From Closterium sp. NIES-65 (taxonomy: Eukaryota > Streptophyta > Zygnematophyceae > Desmidiales > Closteriaceae), in NCBI GenBank assembly GCA_948144175.1, contig CANXME010000426.1, positions 36,649 to 100,648 of the forward strand: a stretch of 64,000 bases of DNA. Direction: 5' to 3'. The notes under the pieces were generated by a model. The model worked only from the letters and a program-made list of their open reading frames with translations. It had not been told where the DNA came from and did not search any database. Each line of letters starts with the position of its first letter. Positions within the stretch are counted from its first letter, which is position 1. The translations under genes and the position numbers were made by a program. Shown piece after piece: positions 33,092-43,374 of the stretch.

Positions 33092-35014
33092 TCAAAGCTG
33101 GGTGGCGTGAGATACACCCTGCTTGACAAGATAGTCCTTGAGAGCATGGCGTGTGTTGCCCATATCAGCTTCTGCAACCCAACTGTCCTCAGTGGGGTCG
33201 TATCCCTTCCAGCATATCTGGAACTCGAGGGTCTTGCCACCGCGGCGCCGATGGGTGAGAACGCGCTCGATCTCGTACTCGGGTTCATCCTGTATGAGAA
33301 CAGGTGGTGGTGGCGGTAGTTGCCGTCCCTGGAACTGTTGGTTGGGGTCCTTGTAGGGCTTCAGTAGCTGGACATGGAAACCGTTGTGAAGCTTCCATGT
33401 ATCTGGTAAGCGCAAGCGGAATGTAACTGGTGTCACCTGTGCCTCAACGAGAAAAGGACCACAGAAGCGAGGCCGGAGTTTGGATGGGAGGTGAGACAGG
33501 TTCAAGTTGCGTGTGTCAAGAAGCACCTGATCTCCGACTGCTACTGAGTGATCTCGTCGCTGACGATCGGCATACTGCTTCTGGGAGTTCTGCATCGTGG
33601 TGAGACGTCGCTGAGTCTTCTCCCATAGCTGCTCCATGGTGGTGACGAAGTCATGTGCGGCTTGGACGTGTGCCGGTGTGGTTGGCTGCTGTGGTGTGAG
33701 TGGTTCCTGTCCGGAACATAGGAAGAAAGGAGTTTTCCCTGTGGCCGCATGTGATGCGTTGTTGTAAGCGAACTCTAGGGTCGCTAACTGTGTGTCCCAG
33801 TGGCTGACGTCGTCCTTGCAAGCTGTGCGTAGTATCTGTTCAACCACTTGATTGAGTCGCTCTGTCTGTCCGTCAGTCTGGGGGTGGTATGCAGAAGACA
33901 TTGCAAGCTTTGTCCCATACAGTCCCATGAGCTCCTTCCAGAACTTACTCGTGAATTTGGGGTCTCTGTCTGAGATGAGTGTAGTGGGGATGCCGTGGAT
34001 GGTGATGATGCGGTCGAAGAAGAGGCGAGAAGTTGCTTCAGCTGTAGCTGTGGCGTTGGTCGGTATGAAGTGACCCATTTTGGAGAACTTATCGATCACC
34101 ACGAGGATGGAATCATGTCCCCGTGAGGTCGAAGGAAGTCCTGTGATGAAGTCGAGGCTAACGACCTGCCATGGCTGCTCCGGTACGGGTAGAGGCTGAA
34201 GTAACCCTGCTTTTTTCTGCTTGCTGCTCTTCATCCGCTGGCACGTGTCGCAAGAGGTGACGAACTGCTGCACGTCTACTGCCATCCCGGGCCAGTAGTA
34301 ATACTTCGCTATCCCTGCTAACGTCTTGTTGCTCCCGAAATGTCCCGCGTAAGGTACGTCGTGAAACTCCTCCAATAGGATCTGCCGTAGCGGGGCGTAA
34401 TTCGGTACCCAAATCTTTCCTGAACCCTTCCTTACAGCTAAGTCTTTCTCCCACTGTAATAGCTTCTTGGTCTGTGCTGTAGCAATCTCTGCGTCCACGG
34501 AGTACCCATGTTGGAATAGACCCTTCAGCAGAGGGTTCATCCCGTCGAGCTGGATGCCTGCGACATGTCCGGGGCGGCTCAACGCGTCTGCCTTGTTGTG
34601 TAGCCCGGGCTTGTAGACGATGTCGTAGTGGAAGTGAGTTTCCAGGAAGTCCACCCACCGCACCTGTCGTCGTGAGAGTGTCGGCTGTGACTTCAGGTAT
34701 TTGAGACTGCAGTGGTCAGTATAGACTGTAGTCTTGGCTCCCTCTAGGTAACACCTCCACGCCTTGAAGGCTATGACTATCGCTAAGGCTTCCTTGTCGT
34801 GAATGGGGTAGTTTAGTTCTGCTCCGTGTAGCTTCTTACTGAGGTAGGCGATGGGCTGCAAACCGCGTTCGTGATGCTGCATCAGTACTGCTCCGAATGC
34901 TTGGTCACTAGCGTCTGCTTCCACCACGTAGTCTCTGTCTGGATCCGGTAGGATGAGTACTGGCGCTGTAGTCAGTGCTGTCTGTTTGTTCAGTGCGCGG
35001 TAGTCGATGCACAT
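33092..35014 (-). pseudogene. Gypsy pol: RNase H, integrase, chromodomain
   Basis: Minus-strand frame of 640 residues from a Ty3/Gypsy polyprotein. Seen in order: a short reverse-transcriptase trace (MCIDYRALNKQT, 1-12), RNase H-side motifs (VVEADASDQAFGAVLMQ near 30; YTDHCSLKYL near 97), the integrase HHCC finger (HDVPYAGHF, CDTCQRMK, about 215-265), the integrase core (VSLDFITGLPSTS near 290, ISDRDPKFTSKFW near 345, YHPQTDGQTERLNQ near 375) and a chromodomain (YEIERVLTHRRRGGKTLEF to ICWKGYDPTEDSWV, about 575-625). Chromodomains in this class bind modified histones and steer insertion to heterochromatin (known for the family). The element is broken. Confidence 0.9.
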
Positions 35015-35106
35015 CCGTAAACTACCGTCTGGCTTTGGAGTGAAGAGAACTGGTGCACCGTAGGGAGAGGTGGATGGGTGGATCAGTTGTCTGTCTAGTA
35101 GATACT

Positions 35107-35823
35107 CTATCTGTTTTTCATGTCTGTCAGTTCAGTTGGACTCAGTCGGTATGGTGCACGTGAGACGGGTTTCGCACCTGGTTCCTCCACGATCTCGTGC
35201 TCGTGGGTGCGTGCTGGAGATACGCCTGTGGGTAGGTCGTCGGGCATTATATCCTTGTACTGCTCCAAGACCTCCTCCTCTGCTGCTGCTATAACCAGTG
35301 CTAAGTAACCCGTGTTACTCTCGTTCACTGTCCGTTCGAACCGTGCCAGTGTCGTTTCAGGAACGCTCCCTGTATCCGTCAAGCTTCGCAGCTCCACTCG
35401 TTTCCCGTTGTTGTAGATGCACACCTTGCTGTTGACCCAATCGATCTCGGGGTTGAACTGCTTCAGGAAATCTCGCCCCAAGATAAAATCTAATCCCTTG
35501 ATGTTTGTGATCGGCAACGTCGGCTTCCACCTCAAAGCCCCTATCTGCAGCTGCAGTGTTGACTTTCCGTGGATGGGAAGCTTCGTACCGTCCACCATCG
35601 TTGCTGTAAACTGGGTTTCTTCTTAGGATTATCCAATTTTCTCCAACGTCCCGCGGTCGCACACCGAGTGGGACGCACCACTGTCCACCAGGGTCTGGAG
35701 GCGACGCCCGTTGCAGATCACCTCGAGTACTAGTGGTTGCTGCTGCTCCGAGTATCCGTAGATGGTATCGCTTATAGGATCGTAGGGTACGTCGAATATG
35801 TTATCCCTGGGTCCTGCACTCAA
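35107..35823 (-). pseudogene. Gypsy protease and start of pol
   Basis: The minus strand holds a retropepsin-like domain in two visible pieces: VDSGASHSVCDRGTL near 35650 and LDFILGRDFLKQFNPEIDW near 35480. A segment leading toward reverse transcriptase follows (PDDLPTGVSPARTHEHEI, APYRLSPTELTDMKNR). The order fits a Ty3/Gypsy polyprotein between gag and reverse transcriptase. It is broken. Confidence 0.8.
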
Positions 35824-35847
35824 AGATGCAGCTTCAGTATCAGTTTT

Positions 35848-36774
35848 CTACTGAGAAAGGTTAGAAGGATTTATCCGAGGCCGATTCGGCTTCTCTTGGG
35901 CCTGGAACCTTCCACTAAGCCTTTGCAGCTGTGTAGGCTTCATCTGTGGGGAACAGGGAGCCTTTAAACAGTGCTGCTGGGAGAGAATATTAACTCCTCG
36001 GAACGCTCGACCCGTATTAGCGCTCTGGAGTTGGGTCCCCATAATACCCGGTACCGGTTTAATTTCTGACTCTCCCTTAATAAAGGCTTGAAACCCACGA
36101 GAAGTAATATTCTTACTTGTCGGGGTATACGGCTGGAGTTTCCCGGTCGGTGCAGGGTCTTGTTTCGCGGATCCTCCATTAGTCTCGGCGATTTCCCCTG
36201 GTGCCGGCTGGTCGTGACGTTTTAAATTTGCGCCACCATATTCTCCTTTTTTCGCCCTCTCCGAAGTTGCCACGTTGTCCGTTTTCTGCTTCGGGGGTGC
36301 CGCACTGTTCTTGTCCTTCAGCTCCGCACACCTTCTCTTCATTTTCCAACACGCCAAGATACGATGTCCTGTAGCGCCGCAAAATTTGCACGTCTCATTA
36401 TTTGCTAGCCGCTGCTCCACATCGCCCTCGTCGTTCTCCATCGGGTCGGCAGTCGTGGGTGGTGCCAATCGCCCCATGCCACTAGTTGGCTTGTTGCGTC
36501 GTGTTCCGTAGTAGCTACTGTTCAACGTGTCAAACTGTTCGATCAGTGCTGCCGGAACCTGCGCCCACGTCCCCTCGCCTTGGACTATTCTGTTGTTGAT
36601 CCACTCTAGAGCTGGGCCTCGTAACAGTGTTGCTGCGAGCCGTATGCGCATTGCGTCTTTTGTCGGGGTCGTGCATCTAACGGCTTCGAAGTAAATTTCG
36701 AGTTCAGCTACAAATCGACGAACGTCGTTCCTTTTTACTGTAGGATCGAACGCCTCCGGTAGCCTCAGCTTCAC
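35848..36774 (-). pseudogene. Gypsy gag
   Basis: Minus-strand frame of 308 residues. The capsid-like part starts LRLPEAFDPTVKRNDVRRF, with LRGPALEWINNRI near 55, and a CCHC zinc knuckle CKFCGATGHRILAC near 130 that would bind genomic RNA. A Lys/Pro/Gly-rich tail follows. The true start may lie further upstream, because Ala/Thr-rich sequence continues open to about 36930. A matching gag frame elsewhere would be needed to settle the start. Confidence 0.8.
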
Positions 36775-37418
36775 TGCTTCGAGGTTAACTGTAGCTGCTG
36801 CCGTTGTCGCATGTAGAATTGTCGGTGTTGCCGCTGCTGTTGCTGCTACTGTTGTCGCTGCTGCTGTGGCGGTTGCCGACTGGTTCGCAATGAGTTTTTC
36901 AAGTTGTGGGAGCGCTGCACATATTTGCTTATGCTCAGCACGTAACTCCGCGATTTTCTGTACTAAAATATCTCTTTTTTCCCTCCATTTGGCGATTTAC
37001 AGGAAGATGCGCGACGAAAATAATTGAATTCAAGGGGCTGGTCGACTTACTGCGAGTCAAATTGACTGTAGAATCGACGAGCGCGAATTCTGTAGGTTGC
37101 GTAAATCTCCCTTAGGCGAAATTCGCGTCCGATCTTGGCCGTTGAGGAGAAAATCGATCCGACGCACCAAATTCCAACTTTTTTGGGCGAAATTCTCTGG
37201 GCCGTTGAGATGAAACTCGATCGAACGGTCGAAACTCCAACCTTTCCACCAGTAAATCTGAGGGGTGTTCGAAAACCGAATCGAGGGGGACTTAGAAAAA
37301 TTGCGCAGAACTGGTTTTACATACCCGTATCGGCGCTTTCGTCGTCGCCCCCGCGGTTTTTAAAGGCCGGAACTAAGCGGTTGAAGACCTCGCGTGTAAA
37401 CCCGCTCTGATTACCAAG

Positions 37419-37791
37419 TGTGAGGATCTGGGATCGAGCTCAGAAAAGATGATTCAAATTGAATTGAATGATCACCTGGGTACAACACGAGGCTATATAT
37501 AGGCTCGACACAAGGCCCCGTAACCAGGTGTTACGCGAAGGTTCCGCGGGTCGCGAAGCGTCCCGAACAGATCCTTACCGAATTCGGTAGAAGGCAATTC
37601 GGTGGCAACCGAAAAGCCAGAATTCGGTGCACGCAACCTAGCTCGGTGCTATAACTATAATAAAATATAGGAAAGCACCTAGCCTAGGAAATCAAGCAAT
37701 TCATGCATGCATATGATTATCCTATGCTAGAAATAGCATGATAAAGTAGAGGCAGGCAAGCATAGCTGGCATAAGCCGTCGTACTCTCACA
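37419..37791 (-). repeat. Gypsy 5' LTR
   Basis: 373 bp. The minus strand begins at 37791 with TGTGAGAGTACG and ends CACA at 37419, then the primer site. TSD CCCAG lies on the outer side. Confidence 0.95.
37494..37501 (-). promoter_or_regulatory. TATA box in the Gypsy 5' LTR
   Basis: TATATATA within GGCTATATATAGGC, about 290 bp into the minus-strand LTR and 75 bp from its inner end. That is a plausible place for a core promoter with transcription starting 25-35 bp further on. It is present in both LTRs. Confidence 0.6.
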
Positions 37792-37991
37792 CCCAGACTC
37801 AGCACCCCCAGGCTCAGCACCTCCAGTCACAGCACCCCCAGACTCAGCACCCCCAGACCCGGCACCCGCAGACGCGGCACCCGCAGGCTCAGCACCTCTA
37901 GCAGCACCAGAGTCTACAGCTACCTCGACAGGCTCGACTGCGTCTACCTGGGACACACCTGAAGGGGCAGGACCCTGAGGAGGGAGGGGGT

Positions 37992-40643
37992 CTACCTGAG
38001 TAGCACCTGGCGCAAGGAAGAGCGGCGGCGGGGGGAGGGGCGCAGTGCAGTAGGGGAAGAGACGGTAGTAAGGCACCGACTCGTCAAAGGTGACGTCCTG
38101 GGAGGACAGAACACATGGCGCGTGGTGGGGTGGTAAAACTGCCAGCCAGGCGCGTCAGGGGGGAAGCCAAGGAAGACGCAAGGAACAGCACGGGGGGACA
38201 GCTTGTCCGCAGACAAGTCGCGGACAAACGCCCGAGATCCCCAGACCCGAAACGCAGACGCATCGCCAACCTTCCCTGTCCACCGCAAGGCGGGGGAGGT
38301 CTCTGGCAAGGAGACTCGGGGCTGAAGGTTGAGCTGATGCGCGGCGTACTGAACCGGAAACGGCAACAGATAATGGGGGGCAGCCGCATGCATCATGGAC
38401 GCACGCGCGACGTCCATGACCATGCCAATGCGGCGCTCAGCAATCCCATTTTGCTGTGGAGAGGCCGGAAGCGTGAAGGTCTGGCGGATGCCCTGTGCCC
38501 GACAGAAGGCTCCCAGACGGGCAGAGGAAAACTCCCCTCCTCTGTCCGAGTGCAGACGCAAAACAGGAAAGTCCGAGCCGAAACTCTCTCTGAGCTGGAG
38601 ACGAGCTGCGCGGATCCAGCCGATCAACACCTCAGTGACGTCACCCTTGCTGTGCAAGGGGAAGACTATGGTGTAACGCGAGTAGTCGTCAACGACCAGC
38701 AGAAAGTACCGCTCTCTCCCCTGCCCACTGACGCGGGCTGGGCCCCACACGTCCATGTGTAGAGTCTGCAGCGGAGCCTCTGTCGGAGGAAACTCGGAGG
38801 AGTGAGGGTCGGCGCGCTGTCGCCCCTCGACGCAGGGGACGCAGGTAGGGCCAGGCCCCGGAGGAAGGGGAGCGAGAGACCAAGGAAGACCAGAGACAAG
38901 GACACGGGAGGCCATGCCTCGGAGACGAGGCAAGGAGGGGTGACCAAGGCGGTGGTGCCAAAGGAGAGTCTGGTGGGACAGCAGACGACACGAGCAGGGG
39001 GCAGACTCAGGACCAGACCTGGACGCCGCAGCAAACACCTGACTCGACGCAGCTACCTCGGCAGACTCAGCAGTAGGAGGAGACTCAGCAGAAAGGGTGT
39101 ACAGGCTAGACCCTGGCCGACGGGTGAACGTGGCCAAGTGTCGGCCTGTCCGAGCACACCTGCAGTGGGTCACTCGCTGACTCGCAGGAGTGAACTGGTC
39201 AACCCCTCGATCCTGTAGGTCCGCTCCACTCACCAAGCTCGTAGAGAACGAGGGGAGGTAGAGACCAGACAGGGAGCCTGAGGGGGCTGCAGGGCACGGA
39301 AGGACAGTGGAGAAGCTAGCAAGGACAGGACCCGCAGAGGGGTCTGCCAGGGAGACTGCAACCGGTCGACTAAGCGGCGTAAGAGTGGTGCGGTCTCGAA
39401 AGAAGGAGCGGGACGCACCCGAGTCCAGGGTGAAGGTGTGGAAGGCCTGAGCCGACGTAGTACCTGAGAGAGCAGACTCACCAGCACCTGGGGCGGCAGA
39501 CGCAGTGGCACCTGGGGCAGCAGACGCACTAGCACCTAGAGCAGTAGTCTCACCAGCACCTAGCGCAGCAGCCTCAATGCCCGGGTCAGGCGGTACACAC
39601 AGGTTACGGGCACCCTCAACACTATCAGCAACAGCATACATGGCAGCAAGAATAGCATCAAAGTCAAGATCAAAGATAGCAACCCTGGCCTTAGCCAGAT
39701 CTCCCAAGCGAGGGATCTCTGACGCCTCAGGGAACTGGCGACGCCACGCGTCCGTCAGGCGACCAAAGCAGCGCTGGGTGGAGTGTGGACCCCCGCACTG
39801 CTCACCAGTGCAGTCGCCGGTACAGGGAACGTAAGAGCAGGGACCAAAACCCCCACCGCGCTGGCGTGCAGTGTACCACTCACGAAGCTGCTGAGGGGAC
39901 AGGGTCACACCACTCCGCTGCTGCTGCTGGCGCTGACCACCACCGGCGCCACTCCTCGACGCAGAGTCGCGACTCGCTCCACCACCGCCGCCTCCGCCGC
40001 CGCCGCCGCCTCCGCCGCCTCCGCCGCCTCCTCCACCTCCGCCTCCTCCACTACCTCCGCCGCCTCCGCTCCCTCCGCCACCTCCACCGCCTCCGCCGCC
40101 TCCACTGCTGCCGCTGCCGCCGCCGCCACCCCCAGCACCACTCCCACCACCACCCCCACTCCCTCCACCGCCTCCACCACCACCTCCACCGCCCCCTCCA
40201 CCTCCTCTAGTGCCCTTGCCCCCCTTGCCCTTGCCGGTGCGGCGTCTCCCGCTCGGGGCAGACGCAGCGCCGACCGACTCGAAACCAACGAGGTCGGCCA
40301 CAGCAGCAGAGGCAACAGAGGGCAAGAGGGGGGAGGGAGAACACCCCTCAAAGACGGGGGTGCGAGGGTCACCACGAGAGGCTCCTACAGCGACTATGCT
40401 CTTCTCTATCGCTAGGAGGGCCTTCTCGAGGAGGTCAACGGTGAGAGTGGTGGGGCAAACAGAGAGGAAGTGGTCCTTGACTAAATGGAGAGAGTCAGGG
40501 AGACGGGTGACTATGTAGTAGAGGGTGATGTACATGGGGGGGGGGGTTCTTGGCGCAGAACTCAGCAGGAAGCGCAGCGCGGTAGCGAGTGTCACTAGTG
40601 CGGAGGTGCGTAATGAGGTCAGCAACAGTGGGAAAGGCAGCAA
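37992..40643 (-). pseudogene. C2 gag (part), protease and integrase
   Basis: Minus-strand frame of 883 residues. A gag portion (LLEKALLAIEKSIVAVGA, about 70-90) runs into a poly-Gly tract (about 145-225) and a Cys/His segment (CSYVPCTGDCTGEQC near 265). Protease has FTLDSGASRSFFRD near 400. GAG-pre-integrase has LLWHHRLGHPSLPRLRGM near 540. Integrase has HMDVWGPARV near 605, LHSDRGGEFSSARL near 665 and SPQQNGIAERRIG near 695. Further gag sequence starts upstream at 41007 (MASPSVLTFDAEGRAVDF). Products would form the Copia particle and integrase. It is broken. Confidence 0.85.
39965..40210 (-). repeat. Poly-Gly coding microsatellite in C2 gag
   Basis: A run of CCGCC/CCTCCA-type triplets (plus strand) encodes roughly 80 residues that are nearly all Gly with a few Ser/Ala on the minus strand. 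It lies between the gag core and the Cys/His segment. C3 has a shorter Gly/Ser tract in the same place (48310-48420), so the tract is a family feature of variable length. Confidence 0.85.
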
Positions 40644-41007
40644 GGTCAGGGAAGAGGTACGGTAGCATGAGGCGGCTCAGTGCAGCAGTGGCAGGGGAAG
40701 AGTAGCGTGCAACTACAGCGTCGTACAAGGTCTGAGCACTCTTGTACTGGCTAAAGTGTGCACGCTCAGTGGTCGGTCAGTGGCGGCGCACAGCAAGGCG
40801 AGCAGCAGCGTCACGTGTGGCCCACTGTGAGCGAATAGTGGCGTCAGCATCAGCAGCGGGGGCAGGGGAGGCACCAGAAGTGAGGTCAAACAGGGAGAGG
40901 CCGTCTGCCCTATCGCGCTGCAGGAAAAGCTGCAGATCATCTACCCAGACCTCAAAGTCCACTGCCCGACCCTCAGCGTCAAAGGTGAGAACGCTAGGGG
41001 AAGCCAT

Positions 41008-42010
41008 AACAGCCGGAGGCAGGGCAGTGCAGTGGCAGAGACTGTGCTCTTACCAGGTAGGTGGAGCGATCGGGCTGCTCGGCGGCTCGGCTGTCGGGCG
41101 ACTCAGCTGCAGGGCGGCTCGTCTGCTGGGCGGCTCGGCTGCTGGGCGGCTCTGCTGCTGGTGCGGGGCGGCTCGGCTGTCGGGCGGCTCGGCTGCTGGG
41201 CGGCTCGGCTGCTGGGCGGCTCGGCTGCACGGTGCTGGGCGGCTCGGCTGTTGGGCGGCTCGGCTGCTGGGCGGCTCGGGAGGTCGGGCGGCTCAGGAGG
41301 CCGGCGGTTCGGCTGCTCGGCGTTGCGGGCGCTGGGAGGCGGGGTCGCAGGTGGTGGCGAGGTCGCAGGTGGCGGTGGGCCGCAATGGTGGGCGGGGCCG
41401 CGGTGGCGACGGGGCCGAAGTGGGGCCTAAGTGGGGCCGTAGAGGGGCCGACGGGGCCGAAGTGGGGCCGTAGCGGGGCCGCAGCGGGGCCTAAGCGGGG
41501 CCGAAGCGGGGCCGTAGCGGGGCCTAAGCGGGGCCGTAGCGGGGCCGTAGCGGGGCCGTAGCGGGGCCGACAGGGCCGTACGGGGCTGTAGCGGGGCCTA
41601 AGCGGGGCCGACGGGGCCGTAGCGGGGCCGTAGCGGGGCCGTAGCGGGGCCTAAGCGGGGCCGACGGGGCCGTAGCGGGGCCGTAGCGGGGCCGTAGCGG
41701 GGCCTAAGCGGGGCCGTAGCGGGGCCGACGGGGCCTAAGCGGGGCCGTAGCGGGGCCGTAGCGGGGCCTAAGCGGGGCCGACGGGGCCGTAGCGGGGCCG
41801 TAGCGGGGCCTAAGCGGGGCCGACGGGGCCGTAGCGGGGCCGTAGCGGTGCCTAAGCGGGGCCGTAGCGGGGCCGACGGGGCCTAAGCGGGGCCGTAGCG
41901 GCCTAAGTGAGGCCGTAGAAGGCGGCTCGAGGGGCAGTAAGGGCGGCCAATAGGGGCCACTAAGGCGGCTCGAGGTGCTACTCGGGTTAGGAGCTAAGCG
42001 CTCTCCGGGC
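41008..42010 (-). repeat. C-rich repeat leader of C2
   Basis: Between the primer site and gag start. 41060-41340 repeats GGGCGGCTCGGCTGCT-like units. 41400-41900 is a tidy minisatellite of GGGGCCGTAGC and GGGGCCTAAGC units in irregular order, with occasional GGGGCCGAC. On the sense (minus) strand it is C-rich. Open frames through it are repeat artefacts. Confidence 0.85.
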
Positions 42011-42077
42011 AGGGAAGGAAAAAAAGTTCGTGGTGGGCCCTAGGCAGTATTCCCAGTCGGGAACCTGCTCGATACCA

Positions 42078-42209
42078 TGACAAGAAGTGAGAATGGAATG
42101 AATGAACTATGAAACAGTTGGGTACAAGTTCTAACCCTAATTGGGTTGTACCCCTTATGGGCTACCCCACTACAGCCTACACAAATGTATAAGCTATAAT
42201 GTTCTGACA
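42078..42209 (-). repeat. C2 5' LTR
   Basis: 132 bp, about four differences from 29643-29774. The primer site lies immediately inside (42077-42064). Confidence 0.85.
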
Positions 42210-43044
42210 CCTGACACGCTATGTTGCGCTCGGGAGACACCGACCAGAGCACTGGAAGGCAGCTAAGAGGGTGATGCGCTATTTGTGCAGTACGTCGGGC
42301 ATGGGGCTCGTGCTTTGAGGACGGGGTCCAGTTGTCTTTACTGGTCGCGCAGACGCTTCTTCGGTTGACGACTTTGCTACGCAGCGGTCGTCACAGGGAT
42401 ACACCTTCAGCCTTGGCTCCGGTTCTATTTCGTGGCGGTCTACCCGCTCGTCTTTTGTTCTCAGCTCCAGATGTGAGACTGAGATCTACGCAGGGGCCAT
42501 GGCTGCACAGGAGCTACGCTGGCTCACCTACCTGCTGACTTACCTGGGAGAGGCACCTCGTTCTTCTCCAGTTTTATACTTCGACAACAAGGCAATGCTT
42601 GCCTTGTGTCGCGAGCAGAGACTGGAGCACAGAACGAAGCACATTGCTCTTCGCTACTTCCTTCCTTGAGAGTTGCAGCAGCGTGGTCAGCTTCATCTTG
42701 TTTACGTGGCCTCTCAGGCCAACACTGCTGATGTCTTCCCCATGGCACTTCAGCCTTGTGATCATCAACGGTTCTGTGCTGTTCTAGGCCTTGTGCCTAC
42801 TTGGCCTCACTTGCTCACTTCCTGACTTTGCTTGTACTGTGATCTATATATTTATACCTGCATGCTTACACTTGCTAGGATGTGATCATTGTCCTACTTG
42901 TTCTTCTATATATACATAACTCTGCATGTGAACTGGCCTTGTGGCCATTTGCTGGTGCTCAAAATGTGTGGTGGCGTTGTGATCCACCCTGGGCTTGACC
43001 TTGCTTAGTTCTCTTGCTTGTCCCCCACTTTGCCTATAAGGGTG

Positions 43045-43166
43045 TGTCAGAACTATGCTGTAGGCTGTAGTGGGGCACTCCTTATGGGGCAGAGCCCAAT
43101 TAGTTTTTCATATACAAACCCCGTACTACTGTGTTTCTAGTCATTCTTGGTTCCTAGATTCTGACA
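43045..43166 (+). repeat. C1 3' LTR
   Basis: 122 bp from TGTCAGAACTATGCTG to TAGATTCTGACA, with perfect 6-bp terminal inversion TGTCAG/CTGACA. It is preceded by a degraded polypurine tract and the family-C 3' noncoding block. The closest relative is the LTR at 43375-43498. Confidence 0.75.
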
Positions 43167-43374
43167 ACGCGCATTGCCATAAAAGGCACCGCGCATATAA
43201 CCGACCAATTAAGCGCGGTCATTAAAGGTCTCGTGCATTGACGCCTAGGCATTGCAGTTATTCACGGAAATATATGATCGGGCATTAATATAAAATGCGC
43301 CCGACCATAAATTGCCACGCATGATTGGTCAATTATATGCACGTCCAATCAGGCGCGATCATATAGGGTCACGC
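43167..43374. repeat. Imperfect inverted-repeat spacer, MITE-like
   Basis: This 208-bp block lies between two LTRs. GCGCATATAACCGACCAATTA (43187 on) reappears inverted and diverged as TTGGTCAATTATATGCAC near 43336, and GCGCGGTCATTAAAGG-like words recur as ATCATATA/CGCGATC forms. It could fold into a long hairpin, as miniature inverted-repeat DNA elements do, but no clean termini or TSD are seen. Confidence 0.35.

Larger units (their letters stand above)
32709..37791 (-). mobile_element. Ty3/Gypsy chromovirus, broken, nested in C2
   Basis: Minus-strand Gypsy element of 5083 bp. Two 373-bp LTRs (32709-33081 and 37419-37791) differ at five positions (about 1.3%), and a perfect TSD CCCAG lies at 32704-32708 and 37792-37796. 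Just inside the 5' LTR the minus strand reads TTGGTAATCAGAGCGG, an initiator-Met-like primer site with one extra base. At the other end TTGAGGGGGGGACG is the polypurine tract. Parts: gag with zinc knuckle, protease, RNase H, integrase and a C-terminal chromodomain. It has a handful of breaks and is young. Confidence 0.95.
29643..42209 (-). mobile_element. Family-C element C2, split by a Gypsy insertion
   Basis: Minus-strand Copia element. 5' LTR at 42078-42209 and 3' LTR at 29643-29774, 132 bp each with about 4 differences (3%). Primer site TGGTATCGAGCAGG lies at 42077-42064, and the polypurine tract (CTATGGGGGTG, minus strand) sits just inside the 3' LTR. Parts in order: C-rich repeat leader, gag with a poly-Gly tract, protease, integrase, Gly/Ala-rich linker (holding the Gypsy element), reverse transcriptase, RNase H, 3' noncoding block. 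The TSD is CCTGG/CCTGA within C1. It has the fullest set of parts among family-C copies here, with only a few breaks apart from the insertion. Confidence 0.9.
21900..43166 (+). mobile_element. Family-C element C1, split by two insertions
   Basis: Three plus-strand pieces belong together: 21900-22136 (reverse transcriptase start, FKARYVARGFSQRQGVDFF), 28997-29642 (rest of reverse transcriptase, YSSPLSTPLPTGHSLSAL) and 42215-43166 (RNase H, 3' noncoding block, polypurine tract, 3' LTR). The first gap holds Copia-A, flanked by TSD ACTAC. The second holds C2, flanked by CCTGG and CCTGA. C1 is the oldest layer of the stack, broken many times, and its 5' part is not visible here. Confidence 0.85.

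Noticed and set aside
37992-40643. 883-residue Gly-rich frame as a plant glycine-rich cell-wall protein
   Set aside because: It has Copia protease, GAG-pre-integrase and integrase motifs downstream of the Gly tract and sits between C2 leader and linker.
41400-41900. CRISPR-like array
   Set aside because: Units are 11 bp, contiguous and without unique spacers; the genome is eukaryotic. It is a minisatellite.
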